A DNA stretch of 43,969 bases from positions 1 through 43,969 of the forward strand of contig JAPLSP010000670.1 of NCBI GenBank assembly GCA_026398575.1. Reading direction: 5' to 3'. The position numbers were made by a program, and so were the translations under genes. Below are positions 19,221-27,508 of the stretch, one piece after another; within the stretch, counting starts at the first letter, position 1; every line of letters starts with the position of its first letter. The notes below the pieces were generated by a model. The model made no database searches. It was not told the origin of the DNA and saw only the letters and a program-made list of their open reading frames with translations. Source of the stretch: Candidatus Sumerlaeota bacterium (GTDB lineage Bacteria; Sumerlaeota; Sumerlaeia; JADFCT01).

Positions 19221-20156
19221 TTATGATTTTGAAAGCAGAAAGCGCTCAGCATCCTGAGCGGCTTCCGCCGCTTCATCACGATTGGCGTTGAATAACCGAT
19301 GAAAACTTTGCGCGCAATTGGTGTGAGGCGCACTGGAGGATTCTAATTTTTCCACAACTTTCAGCGAGTCAGAATCTTTGCCGGGAAGATACTTGCGAAG
19401 GAGCATGATCGTGCGCGCACGCTCCAAGAAGAGATTCCCTCGCTCCATATCGTCTAAGTGGAAGAATGCGATTGTCACCCGAGCGCGATTCCGTTTATGG
19501 CCTGTCTTGAATCTCGGCCGCGGCGACAGCCCACAGAATTCGATCAACTGTTCAGGAGCATCATCGAAATCCCCCAGCGGATATATCAAGTAAGGCTTCT
19601 CAAGCTCATGCAGTTCCGCAGGCGTCTTGCGCGTATTTAGACCATATTTTCCCGCGATTGGAAATGCTGTGCCTTTCAAGCAAGTATTGCATGGCTTGCA
19701 TGCAGCCGCGTAGTTGTGCAAATGATAGCCAAGCCAGTAGTAGCCATGGTTGTTCTTGGGAACGCTGCCGAATGGCAGGCGCTTCAGTTCATTCGGCAGC
19801 GTCCATGCCTTCACGCCGTTTTTCGGCCGGAAATGCTCTACATCCTGCTCGATCCTGCCATATTCCACCGACTCTAATTTTCGTTCACAAAAGGCGCATT
19901 TCCCATTGCCTTGAATCTCCATAAAGATTGGCTTTATCTCACTCCAGAGGCTCTTTATGCATTTGCGGCTTCTGATGCTTTTCTGCCTCTGGCTCTTAGC
20001 TTTGTCCAGCCATTTGCTGCCTGCTCTGGTTTCCAACTCTTTCAGTGTCTTGGGATAGCCGATCATGTTCTGTCTCGCTTCAGTAAATCGCTGGATACAT
20101 GCGTCGTGCGTCTTTTCGTGAAGTTCTGACGGGTAAGAGACCCACGCTGATTTCAT
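19221..20156 (-). CDS. ptuB: HNH endonuclease, PtuB-like (Septu-type defence)
   Basis: This 311-residue protein carries a zinc-bound HNH nuclease core: 'CAFCERK' (C87, C90), 'DVEHFRPK' (D105, H108) and 'ACKPCNTCLKG' (C153, C156, N157). In the Septu family this type of nuclease is encoded directly after an AAA/ABC-like ATPase and cuts nucleic acid when the pair is triggered by phage. Here the ATG overlaps the ATPase stop (ATGA at 20153-20156), which strongly supports a joint complex. Unlike the neighbouring genes it has few GC-rich codons in the N-terminal half, which might reflect transfer. It could also belong to a related ATPase-HNH family outside Septu. Confidence 0.8.
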   Translation of the reverse strand: MKSAWVSYPSELHEKTHDACIQRFTEARQNMIGYPKTLKELETRAGSKWLDKAKSQRQKSIRSRKCIKSLWSEIKPIFMEIQGNGKCAFCERKLESVEYGRIEQDVEHFRPKNGVKAWTLPNELKRLPFGSVPKNNHGYYWLGYHLHNYAAACKPCNTCLKGTAFPIAGKYGLNTRKTPAELHELEKPYLIYPLGDFDDAPEQLIEFCGLSPRPRFKTGHKRNRARVTIAFFHLDDMERGNLFLERARTIMLLRKYLPGKDSDSLKVVEKLESSSAPHTNCAQSFHRLFNANRDEAAEAAQDAERFLLSKS

Positions 20157-21460
20157 CGTCCATTCACCATGCGTTTACGGGCGCGTCCTCCGTTGCCAGG
20201 GACCGATTCCATTCCCATGCTCATCTCTTTTATGAGCGCGAGCGCGGCTTGTGAATTTCCTGATCTCGCCCGTAGCGTCAGCTCCTTCAACCGGACCGAC
20301 CGCTCGTCCGCGCGCGTAGTTGTCAAGCCGAAAAACTCAGTCAGCAGTATTTGATCCGCGTCCAAACCGTGAATGGCCGTTTGAATGCGATGAACTTCGC
20401 TAGCCAGATTCGGAGCGGCCTTCATGTGGATTATATTCATCCATTCGAGCGATCCCGCTACGAGCGGGCTATGCGAAGTGACGATGAACTGAATGTTCGG
20501 CAGAGTTCGTGAGAGTGTTTGCAGCACGGTTCTTTGCCAATTCGGATGCAATAACAGATCAATCTCATCCACCATCACAATGCCTTTGTTCTCAGTCAAT
20601 TTTTTGCGCGGAGGGCAAGTTTGGCAAACATGATATAATAAATCCCCAATCCATCCTAAGTAGGCCCGATAACCATCCGATAGAGCGGGAAACGGTATTC
20701 GCATTCCCTCTTTCTCATATAAGTATTCCCCGTCATACATTTCGCTGGTAAAGCGATAATGGCCTTCTCCCATCAAGAGATTGATGAGATTCACCACTTG
20801 CTTGTGTCGTCCCGGGTTGGAATGCTTTAGCTCAGGAAGCCAGTAGTTAAGCGGAATGAAAGAATAGATGTCCTCGAAAAGGCTCATCACACGTTGGGCG
20901 CGCTCGAAGGCGCTCGCTTTGCGAGTTGCCACATCCAATTGTTTGGGGTTTTCGACGCGGCGCGTAGTCCCGTAACCCACGACAAAAAATGCGTCTGAAG
21001 AGGCGCTATAAATGGGATGCCATCGCTTCTCGTCCGGATGCTTCCATGCAATAGATTCAATATCACCTTTCGGCTCAATAGCGATATGGGATGTTAATTC
21101 GCGATGGGGCGCAGCATGATCCTGCTCATGCACTGTGAATGAGGCTTCTATCACTGCGCTATGCGGTTTGACTGGTTTGATTCTGCCGTTCCCGCAAATT
21201 GGCGCTTGGCGAATCAGCCGATAGGGGCGGATTCCTGAATCCGGCGCTGCCGGTCCTAGCGCGGCAAGCGAGATTGCTTTCAATAGTGTGGTCTTGCCAT
21301 AGCCATTGTTCCCTAATAGCAAATTTACATTCGGAAACTGCGGCGCTTTGCCAAAGCCAATATTCTCAAATTCCACATCGCTCATGTCAGAATGAATAAA
21401 ATCTATCTGGGCGGAAGAAAACACCCGCAAATTTCTTATTCTTATTGAATTGATGTACAT
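20153..21460 (-). CDS. ptuA: AAA/ABC-like ATPase, PtuA-like (Septu-type defence)
   Basis: This 435-residue ATPase has Walker A 'GNNGYGKTT' (50-58), 'GYGTTRRVE' (162-170), an ABC-like signature 'LSDGYRA' (260-266), Walker B 'IVMVDEIDLLLHPNW' (E299) and the switch histidine in 'TSHSPLVAGS' (H330). The pattern is that of AAA_21-type ATPases used as sensor and regulator in Septu and related two-gene defence systems. Start: ATG 21460 with GGAGG upstream; an upstream in-frame codon lacks a site. It begins 41 bases after the cysS stop and overlaps the HNH gene. No retron reverse transcriptase or other sensor is visible nearby, so the simple PtuA-PtuB form, plus perhaps the phosphoesterase, is the best reading. 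Confidence 0.8.
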   Translation of the reverse strand: MYINSIRIRNLRVFSSAQIDFIHSDMSDVEFENIGFGKAPQFPNVNLLLGNNGYGKTTLLKAISLAALGPAAPDSGIRPYRLIRQAPICGNGRIKPVKPHSAVIEASFTVHEQDHAAPHRELTSHIAIEPKGDIESIAWKHPDEKRWHPIYSASSDAFFVVGYGTTRRVENPKQLDVATRKASAFERAQRVMSLFEDIYSFIPLNYWLPELKHSNPGRHKQVVNLINLLMGEGHYRFTSEMYDGEYLYEKEGMRIPFPALSDGYRAYLGWIGDLLYHVCQTCPPRKKLTENKGIVMVDEIDLLLHPNWQRTVLQTLSRTLPNIQFIVTSHSPLVAGSLEWMNIIHMKAAPNLASEVHRIQTAIHGLDADQILLTEFFGLTTTRADERSVRLKELTLRARSGNSQAALALIKEMSMGMESVPGNGGRARKRMVNGR

Positions 21461-21500
21461 CGTTGGCCTCCTGCTCTGATTTTGGAAAACATTCACATGC

Positions 21501-23048
21501 CTATTTCTTGGCAATCTCCGCGCCTTGAGGTGTGTCTTTGACGTTGTAACCGAGCGCTGCGATCTGATCGCGGATGCGGTCGGAGGCGGCCCAGTCCTTG
21601 GCTTTGCGGACGGCGGCGCGCTCCTCGACCAAGCGCATGACTTCGGCTGGGATTTCTTCTTTGCGTTCCTCCAGCTCCTTGAATCCTAATCCCAACACGT
21701 CATCGAACCGATAGACTAACGCCATTTTTTTGCTGGGAGGCATTTCGTCCTTCAGCGATGCCCAGACCACCGACAGGGCGCGCGGGACATTAAGGTCATC
21801 CGCCAGGAAATTCTGAAACTCGCGTAATCGCGCGGATTCATGGCTCGGGGTTCGGGACTCAGGGCTCGGACGTTTTGAATCGTCATTCGTCAATCGCAAA
21901 TCGTCAATCCCCTTCGCTTCTTTCTTTATTGCAAGAACGGCGCGGCGCAGGCTGTTGAGGCCATTGGCGGCGCCGTCGAGCGCTTCATAGCTGAATCCCA
22001 GCTGCTGCCGGTAATGCGCGCCCAGGCATAGATAGCGATAGGCCAGCGGATCGTAGCCGTGCGCGACGAGCGTATCCACCGTGATGAAGTTGCCGCTGGA
22101 TTTTGACATCTTGAGCTGCGCGCCGCCCCCCTCCACATTTTCCACCCCGTCCACTCCGTCCACTTGGTCCACCCCGTCCACGACACCCGCGCCGCCCGCA
22201 CTGCCCCCCGGCTTCTTCTCCAGGATCAGCCATTCGCCGTGCATCCAGACGCGCACCCACGGCGACTTGCCCGTTGCGCCTTCAGATTGCGCAATTTCGT
22301 TGGTGTGGTGAACGGGAACGTGGTCAATGCCGCCGCAGTGGATGTCGAACTGCTCGCCCAGGTACTTCATGGACATCGCGCTGCACTCGATGTGCCAGCC
22401 CGGATAGCCGCGTCCCCACGGCGAATCCCAGATCATCTCCTGGTTTTCGAATTTGGATTTCGTGAACCAGAGCGCGAAGTCCTGCGGGTTGCGCTTGTTG
22501 GCGTCCACCTCGATGCGCGCGCCGGACCGCAGCTTACCCAGATCGAGCCCTGCAAGTTTGCCATAAGCGGGAAATTTCGAGACATCGAAATAGACGTTGC
22601 CGCCTGCCACGTACGCCATTCCTCGCTCTTCGAGCCGCTGCGTGAGAGCGATCATTTCAGCGATGTGTTCGGTGGCCTTGCAGATAATGGTTGGGCGCTT
22701 GATATTGAGCATGTCGGCATGGCGGAAGAACGACTGCGCATAAAAGTCCGCGATGTCATGCGCCGTCTTCCCCTCGCGCCGCATCGCCACAATCATCTTG
22801 TCTTCGCCCTCGTCGGCGTCCGACGTCAAATGCCCCACGTCGGTGATGTTCATGACGTGCTTGACATCGAGCCCCGCCATTTCAAGTGCGCGGCGCAAGA
22901 TATCCTCGAAGATATACGTGCGCATGTTGCCAATATGCGCGAAATTATAAACAGTCGGCCCGCAGCAATAGACCCCCACCTTGCCGGGCAGAATGGTCTC
23001 AAGCGGCTCGATGCGCCGCGTCATCGTGTTATGAATAGAGAGCTTCAT
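21501..23048 (-). CDS. cysS: cysteinyl-tRNA synthetase with repeat-derived insertions
   Basis: This 515-residue enzyme charges tRNA-Cys. Motifs: '[15 protein letters not shown]' (HIGH-type signature and zinc cysteine), 'GWHIECSAM', '[14 protein letters not shown]' and 'KMSKSSGNF' (313-321). The insertion at residues about 279-311, just before KMSKS, is encoded by a 9-base array (22130-22183) and reads as repeated VDG/VDQ units; ordinary CysRS has a tight turn there. A second insertion near residues 378-404 comes from 11 consecutive 7-base units (21839-21915). All core motifs remain intact, so the enzyme is probably functional. Start: ATG 23048 with AAGGA upstream. It is followed by the ptuA-like gene after 41 bases. 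Confidence 0.96.
   Translation of the reverse strand: MKLSIHNTMTRRIEPLETILPGKVGVYCCGPTVYNFAHIGNMRTYIFEDILRRALEMAGLDVKHVMNITDVGHLTSDADEGEDKMIVAMRREGKTAHDIADFYAQSFFRHADMLNIKRPTIICKATEHIAEMIALTQRLEERGMAYVAGGNVYFDVSKFPAYGKLAGLDLGKLRSGARIEVDANKRNPQDFALWFTKSKFENQEMIWDSPWGRGYPGWHIECSAMSMKYLGEQFDIHCGGIDHVPVHHTNEIAQSEGATGKSPWVRVWMHGEWLILEKKPGGSAGGAGVVDGVDQVDGVDGVENVEGGGAQLKMSKSSGNFITVDTLVAHGYDPLAYRYLCLGAHYRQQLGFSYEALDGAANGLNSLRRAVLAIKKEAKGIDDLRLTNDDSKRPSPESRTPSHESARLREFQNFLADDLNVPRALSVVWASLKDEMPPSKKMALVYRFDDVLGLGFKELEERKEEIPAEVMRLVEERAAVRKAKDWAASDRIRDQIAALGYNVKDTPQGAEIAKK
21839..21915. repeat. 7-base array of mixed families in cysS
   Basis: Eleven units hold one 7-base phase while the sequence changes from CGGGACT/CGGGGTT type to CGTCAAT/CGCAAAT type. 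The second part is the reverse complement of the GATTGAC array in GH38. Confidence 0.85.
22130..22183. repeat. 9-base array (CGTCCACnn) in cysS
   Basis: Six 9-base units with core TCCAC. On the coding strand they read GTGGAC, opposite to the same family inside the SpeE-like gene. Confidence 0.88.
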
Positions 23049-23320
23049 ATCATCCTTATTCCGCAAGAGGAGACAGCGTCCAAGTCAATCCACAGTCCGC
23101 GTAGCGACGCCGTCTTTACCCGCCCTTTGGCCTTGGCTACTTTCGCGGCTCGCATGGCGCGCAATGCAGAAATGATTAAACTCTGGATTTTCCCGTCTGT
23201 CAATGCGAAGCAACCGCAGCGCCGCAAAGTCAGAGCTCCCGGGAAAGCGCAGAGCGAATCAGTGCAAATCTGCCCAATCCGTCGCATCCGCGTTCTATCT
23301 GCATTGCCGTTCGCAAAGAC
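23049..23320. other. spacer upstream of cysS with repeat remnants
   Basis: No gene is supported in these 272 bases. At 23256-23291 four 9-base units read on the minus strand as GCGGATGCG, ACGGATTGG, GCAGATTTG and CACTGATTC, akin to the CGGAT-type repeats at 31052 and 36973. The segment near 23085-23125 (GTAGCGACGCCGTCTTTACC) has an inverted look but no partner in this window. Confidence 0.5.
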
Positions 23321-25156
23321 CTAAAAGCGATAAATCAAAATATCCGGATTATTGAAACCATAAGGACCGGCAGGAGAGGAAAAACGGATAACGGGCTTTT
23401 CCTCCTCCAGGATCTGCGAAAACGTTACGGTCATCATGGGAACCTTGCCGGGATTTTCAAGGTAGCGTTGATAAAAAATGCTGCTGAGGACGCAATAGAC
23501 GGACGCGGAGGTTTTTGCATCGGCACTCGAAGACTCGCCGCCAATGCTGCCGGCGCCACCGATCCCGGCCGCGCTGCTGCGGAACCTCTCCGTGCGATAT
23601 TTGCGGAGATTTTCCTTCGAGAAGGGCGCCACACGGAATACGCCCTCGTCCAGATACGGGCCATAGGGCGTAGCGAGAATGGTGGCGCCTTTGGGGGCAT
23701 TCTTCTCGATCCATTCCTGCGCCGCATCGCGCGTATCGGGGATGATCGCCGAAACGCGCCGAAGCGTCAGATACGACGGCGGCAGGAGTATCAGCGCCAA
23801 GGCGACCGTCAGAACCATGCGCAATCTCATATTTCGGCGCTGGGTGGCGGACAATTGTTTGAACTGCTGATCCAGCAGTTTGGCATTCGCGGCGTCTTCG
23901 GGCGCGGACGATAATTGGAAGCGCGACGAAATGATCCGGCGTTGCGCCGCCAAGTTCGCCTGCGCGATCTTCGCCAGCGCGAGCAGCAAGCCGATGGCGT
24001 ACGCGGCGGCAACGCTTGCGAGCGCGCACAAGGCGGGAACTACAGGCAGGATGTAGCGCGCAAAAAAGGGATAGGGTTTGGCCTTGGCCGATTCGATCAT
24101 GAGATAATATCCGATTGTCCAGATCGCCATGAGCGCGCCGGCGCGCGGCTTTTTGCGGATGAGCAAAGCCAAACCCGCCAACGCCGCCAGCAACGGGAAA
24201 ACCGTCATCCCGGGAACCAGCGATTTTCGAAGATGGAAACTAAAAAATTCTTCGACGGGGCTGATGGAAATAAAATCGAAATGGCCGGTCAGGACGTAGC
24301 GCGTCTGAAACGCGATGCCGTCCCAAGCCTCTGCGAGATGATACACGAAGACAGGGCAGAGGATCGCGAAGCCCGCCAGAAAACAGACGACGATCAGTAA
24401 AATTCCCATTGCCTTATTTATCCACGCCTTCCGCGGCGCGGTTACTTGCACATTGTCCTTTTGCGAAGGCGTCGCCAGCGGCTGATCCGATTCCGATTGC
24501 GGCAAGCGCGATGGCGCCACCAGCAATGCGGCGGCGATCCCAAGGACCAGCGTCGCCGCGCCGGGGAATTTGGCGCTGAAAGCCAAAGCGCATCCGAGCC
24601 CGGCAAAAATATAATCGCGCCATCGCCCATTCTCCTGCAGACGAAGCGCCAGGACAACCGCGATGGCGGTCATGAGCGCGAGCGGCGTGTCTTCCTTGAT
24701 ATAGTGTGCGGCAAAGACGGGCAGCGGACAAACGGCATAGAGCGCCGCGCCGGCAAGCCCGGCAGATTCGTCCTTGAGGCGCCGCCCCAGCACGAACACG
24801 ACGAAAACCGTCAGCGTCGAGAGCAATGCCATCCAGCATCGCCCCACCCAAACCAGATGCCCATAAGGTTGAAACTGTGGCGGCGAGACGAAGCGGTTGG
24901 AAATCCATCGCTCGAAGGCCGGCTTGATCGGATCAGTGACGCTGAAGAGAACGTAGAGTGAATGATATAGAAGGGAGGGCTGGTACTTGACGTGATGAAA
25001 GCCGCTATCGCGATAATGATAGGCGTCTATCACCTTCTTCCATTCATCGGCGGCATATTCGCGCGGGATGCCAAAGGTCGAGCCCCAAAGCCGCAATCCC
25101 AATGCCACGGCCAGGATCATCCCCAAAGCCCATCGAATTGCGCTGGAGCTTTTCAT
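23321..25156 (-). CDS. GT39/PMT-like membrane glycosyltransferase (ArnT-type fold)
   Basis: This 611-residue polytopic protein starts with a membrane helix and then 'REYAADEWKKV', the acidic Asp-Glu of the first periplasmic loop typical of dolichyl/undecaprenyl-phosphate-sugar transferases (PMT_2 superfamily). 'YIKEDTPLALMTAIAVVLAL' and about ten further hydrophobic segments follow, then a soluble C-terminal domain from about residue 475. It probably moves a sugar from a lipid carrier onto a cell-envelope acceptor. A polar cytoplasmic linker (residues about 395-440) interrupts the membrane part. Start: ATG 25156 with AAAGG upstream. It is isolated from the gene upstream by a terminator and repeats. 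Confidence 0.84.
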   Translation of the reverse strand: MKSSSAIRWALGMILAVALGLRLWGSTFGIPREYAADEWKKVIDAYHYRDSGFHHVKYQPSLLYHSLYVLFSVTDPIKPAFERWISNRFVSPPQFQPYGHLVWVGRCWMALLSTLTVFVVFVLGRRLKDESAGLAGAALYAVCPLPVFAAHYIKEDTPLALMTAIAVVLALRLQENGRWRDYIFAGLGCALAFSAKFPGAATLVLGIAAALLVAPSRLPQSESDQPLATPSQKDNVQVTAPRKAWINKAMGILLIVVCFLAGFAILCPVFVYHLAEAWDGIAFQTRYVLTGHFDFISISPVEEFFSFHLRKSLVPGMTVFPLLAALAGLALLIRKKPRAGALMAIWTIGYYLMIESAKAKPYPFFARYILPVVPALCALASVAAAYAIGLLLALAKIAQANLAAQRRIISSRFQLSSAPEDAANAKLLDQQFKQLSATQRRNMRLRMVLTVALALILLPPSYLTLRRVSAIIPDTRDAAQEWIEKNAPKGATILATPYGPYLDEGVFRVAPFSKENLRKYRTERFRSSAAGIGGAGSIGGESSSADAKTSASVYCVLSSIFYQRYLENPGKVPMMTVTFSQILEEEKPVIRFSSPAGPYGFNNPDILIYRF

Positions 25157-25270
25157 TGGCTATTGCCTTTGGCTGCCGCCTTTGGATGGCGCCTCTCGCA
25201 TCAAGCGCCGATGCTTGCGCGTTGAGATTAGCCAGCGTGTCAAATGCCGGGCAATGGATTTTTATGGGGG

Positions 25271-25330
25271 AGTGGACGGGACACGGACTGGCACGGACAG
25301 GCACGAACAGGCACGGACCGACACGAAAAA
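25271..25330. repeat. 10-base array (GCACGGACnG)
   Basis: Six 10-base units in strict register from 25271: variants of ACACGGACTG, GCACGGACAG and GCACGAACAG. It is intergenic, between the beta-helix gene terminator and the GT39-like gene. Confidence 0.9.
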
Positions 25331-25368
25331 CAAAAAGCGGACCGCGAGTATTCTTCGCGATCCGCTTT
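25325..25368 (-). terminator. rho-independent terminator after the beta-helix gene
   Basis: AAAGCGGA-C-CGCGA (25334-25347) pairs with TCGCG-A-TCCGCTTT (25355-25368) with one mismatch and a 7-base loop. On the minus strand it is followed by TTTTTGTTTTTC. Confidence 0.85.
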
Positions 25369-25369
25369 G

Positions 25370-25411
25370 TTAATCTCAAATCTCAGATCTCAAATCCGCA
25401 ATTGCCAATCC
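25370..25411. repeat. 7-base array (CAAATCT) just after the beta-helix gene stop
   Basis: Six 7-base units: TTAATCT, CAAATCT, CAGATCT, CAAATCC, GCAATTG, CCAATCC. It occupies the space between the stop codon at 25416 and the terminator. Confidence 0.78.
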
Positions 25412-25415
25412 ACGC

Positions 25416-26711
25416 TTATTTGGCCGGTTTGGATTTCAGCACTCCATAAACGTCCTGTGGCCCTGCTTCCAAAGGCGACATGACGATGTCGAGATAGGTG
25501 CGCCCGACGTCCACAATCTGGATCACCACCTTGTCCTCGCGCCAGACGAATAACGCGGGATAATTTACAGAGACGGGTATGAATCCCTTCGGAACGATGA
25601 TTTCGATGTTGCTGAAGCTGGTCACGCGCTTGAAGAGCAGGTTGCCCGAATCCGTCTTCAGATACGATTGCAGATGAAAGTAAATAGAGTCCATCACGAA
25701 GCGGTCCAACTGCGTGTCTTTGATGTCATCGTTCTTCACCGCAACGGTGGGGAGAGACTGGATCGTTGTGTATTCGGAGTTCAGCACCTTCGGCTCCACA
25801 AGGTCGAACGCCTCGAACGAGCGGATCAGCGTTTCGCTGTTGCAGGAAGAAACATAGAAGGTGGCCCAGGGGAACAGCGTCGTTACGGAGAAAAGCCCCG
25901 GCTGATCTTCGAGCGTGTAGATAACGAGCGGGTGTTTGGAAATCTTTTCGGCGAAGACCACGTCCATCATCTTGCGATAGAGATCCACGTCGGGAGTCCC
26001 GTAGGCGTTTTGCTGGACCGCCGGCGCCGTGGCGATGATATTGCCCGCGGTCATCTCCTGGCCCGTGACGTTGCTCTGGGAGTTCTGGAAGAAGGTATTC
26101 TGTTCCAGCGTGACCGTGGTTCCGATGGCCGTATAGAGGCCGATCACATTGCCCGCGACGTAGTTCTTGCCCATAAAAGGATCGTAGTAGTTGAACGCCC
26201 GGACGCCCATCAGATGATTGGCGATGGTGTTGCCGACGATATAGGGATTCGAGGCGTGGCACGAAATGCCGACTTCGCGCTGATTGCCGTAAATGTAGTT
26301 GTTGACGATGGCGGCGCAGCCGTTTTCGAGCCAGACGCCCGCCAGCGAACAGTCAATGATTTTGCAATCGAACACGCCGACGAAACGCGTAAGGTTGTTG
26401 ACGCCGATTTTTCCGTTGCGAATCGTGACGCCGGCAATGACCGCATCATTGGCGCCAAGCACGACGTTGTCCGCGCCGCCGCCGTCCAGAATCGTGGCCT
26501 CCGCGCCGTCGCCGACCACGTAAACATCGGCTTTCAGGGCGATTGGGCCGCGATACGTTCCCGCAGGAACGCGCACAACGTCGCCGGGTTTGGCGGCGTT
26601 GATCGCCTCTTGCAGCGAAGTGATAAGAAGGGGCTGCTGCGCTTGCGCCCCGGCGATCTGCATGGCTGCGACCACGGCCAGAATGGCGATGAGAACGGGC
26701 TTGCGATTCAT
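25416..26711 (-). CDS. secreted right-handed beta-helix protein
   Basis: This 431-residue protein has a Sec signal (MNRKPVLIAILAVVAAMQIAG, cut near AQA-QQ). The N-terminal 'LQEAINAAKPGDVVRVPAGTY' opening and then regular strands such as 'VTIRNGKIGV', 'CSLAGVWLENG' and 'GNTIANHLMGVRA' mark a parallel beta-helix of the NosD/pectate-lyase-like type (about residues 30-230). The C-terminal half (about 235-431) is not recognised and has no repeat pattern. It may bind or cut polysaccharide. Start: ATG 26711 with GGAGG upstream. It has a near-consensus promoter at 26791-26819 and a terminator at 25325-25368, so it is a single-gene unit. Confidence 0.86.
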   Translation of the reverse strand: MNRKPVLIAILAVVAAMQIAGAQAQQPLLITSLQEAINAAKPGDVVRVPAGTYRGPIALKADVYVVGDGAEATILDGGGADNVVLGANDAVIAGVTIRNGKIGVNNLTRFVGVFDCKIIDCSLAGVWLENGCAAIVNNYIYGNQREVGISCHASNPYIVGNTIANHLMGVRAFNYYDPFMGKNYVAGNVIGLYTAIGTTVTLEQNTFFQNSQSNVTGQEMTAGNIIATAPAVQQNAYGTPDVDLYRKMMDVVFAEKISKHPLVIYTLEDQPGLFSVTTLFPWATFYVSSCNSETLIRSFEAFDLVEPKVLNSEYTTIQSLPTVAVKNDDIKDTQLDRFVMDSIYFHLQSYLKTDSGNLLFKRVTSFSNIEIIVPKGFIPVSVNYPALFVWREDKVVIQIVDVGRTYLDIVMSPLEAGPQDVYGVLKSKPAK

Positions 26712-26790
26712 AGGGAAAAGCCTCCTGCAGTGAAATAGTAGGTGAGCGGTTGAGAGTCCGGCTCCATCCAGTTTGGGTTAGAATGAATAT

Positions 26791-26819
26791 ATCATATTCC
26801 TCCGAAACCGGCCTGTCAA
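26791..26819 (-). promoter_or_regulatory. sigma70-type promoter for the beta-helix gene
   Basis: Minus-strand TTGACA, 17-base spacer, TATGAT: five of six bases match at the -10. It lies about 80 bases upstream of the start codon. Confidence 0.82.
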
Positions 26820-26922
26820 CGGCAATTGCTCCTATGCTCGCAGAGCCACGATTTTTAAATATTTTCTTGATGTTAAAAACGCAAAAAACCGAGGAAATTT
26901 AGATCAAAGCGCTATTTTGCCC
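26820..26922. other. AT-rich divergent spacer
   Basis: The interval between the two divergent promoters is much richer in A and T than its surroundings (ATTTTTAAATATTTTC at about 26851). It holds no gene; it could host regulator or HU binding, which is speculation. Confidence 0.4.
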
Positions 26923-26951
26923 TTGACAGGAGCGGTTGCAATGAGGCATTA
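26923..26951 (+). promoter_or_regulatory. promoter candidate for the HU gene
   Basis: TTGACA at 26923, 17-base spacer, GCATTA. The -35 is perfect and the -10 weak. It is about 80 bases upstream of the HU start. Confidence 0.5.
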
Positions 26952-27031
26952 AGCAACTGCGCGAAGCTGTGGCTGGTGATGAGCCGGCTGAATTATGCGC
27001 GCTCAAATATCTCCTGTGGAGGTTCTTTCCG

Positions 27032-27322
27032 ATGGCAAAGCTGACGAAGGCGATGACGAAGGCCCAATTGGTGGCGTGCTTGGCCGAAGGCGCTGAAATC
27101 ACGAAGAAACAAGTGGCATGCGTGCTGGATACGCTTGTATGCCAGGCCTACAAGCAGGCCTCGCTTGGCTTCACGATTCCAGGGTTGGGCAAACTGGTTC
27201 TGGTGCAGCGCAAGGCTCGTATGGGGCGCAATCCTCGAACCGGCGAGCAGATCAAGATCAAGGCAAAGAAAGTTGTCAAGTTCCGCGTGGCCAAGGCCGC
27301 CAAAGACGCCATTCTCGGCTAA
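27032..27322 (+). CDS. HU-family DNA-binding protein
   Basis: This 96-residue protein fits the HU/IHF fold: helices 'MTKAQLVACLAEGAEITKKQVACVLDTL' (shown here only in outline: TKAQLVACLAEGAEITKKQ), the beta arm 'IPGLGKLVLVQRKARMGRNP' with the tip motif 'GRNPRTGE', and 'KKVVKFRVAKAAKDAI' at the end. It bends and compacts DNA without strong sequence preference. Start: ATG 27032 with GGAGG about 8 bases upstream; a frame extending to 26969 lacks a site. It reads away from the beta-helix gene and toward the sulfur genes. Confidence 0.93.
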   Translation: MAKLTKAMTKAQLVACLAEGAEITKKQVACVLDTLVCQAYKQASLGFTIPGLGKLVLVQRKARMGRNPRTGEQIKIKAKKVVKFRVAKAAKDAILG

Positions 27323-27395
27323 ATTGTCGTTCCTCAAACCGTAACACTACGGTTGATGGCCCGGACGTTTTGAGACAATGTTTCGGGAGGTTGGA

Positions 27396-27497
27396 ATGTT
27401 GTCGCATTGCGTCAGCAAAAGCGGTGAGTTTGTCTGTGAGGTTGATTTGGGTGGCAACCCGCGCCGCTTCAAGCGGCGCGTTTTTTTTTCTTTATAG
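27396..27497 (+). CDS. possible 33-residue leader peptide overlapping a terminator
   Basis: ATG 27396 follows CGGGAGGT at good spacing and opens a 33-codon frame (MLSHCVSKSGEFVCEVDLGG, then an Arg-rich tail and FFSL) ending with TAG at 27497. The tail is translated from the terminator hairpin and its T run at 27461-27489. The stop is 11 bases before the dsrC start, and dsrC has no ribosome-binding site of its own, so dsrC translation may rely on this frame. Two Cys codons (TGC, TGT) lie before the hairpin. This fits a leader-peptide attenuator for a sulfur gene, but the frame could also be a small protein or chance. Confidence 0.42.
   Translation: MLSHCVSKSGEFVCEVDLGGNPRRFKRRVFFSL
27461..27489 (+). 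terminator. terminator/attenuator hairpin before dsrC
   Basis: GCGCCGCTT and AAGCGGCGC pair almost without a loop, followed by G and nine T residues. It lies after HU and just before dsrC. It can end HU transcription or act as an attenuator for dsrC. Confidence 0.85.
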
Positions 27498-27508
27498 CCG
27501 TTCTTTTT

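Noticed and set aside
20153..21460. Retron-associated Septu (ATPase-HNH with reverse transcriptase)
   Set aside because: No reverse transcriptase frame or msr/msd-like structure is found on either side; cysS is immediately upstream.
23321..25156. Array in the cytoplasmic linker of the GT39-like gene
   Set aside because: The Gly/Ser-rich and Gln/Ala-rich stretches showed no steady DNA period when read for 6, 7, 9 or 10 bases.
27396..27489. T-box riboswitch suggested by GGGTGGCAACCCGCG before the hairpin
   Set aside because: Only part of the T-box consensus (GGGTGGNACCGCG) is present, no stem I or specifier arrangement is visible, and the leader is short. A peptide-linked attenuator fits better.
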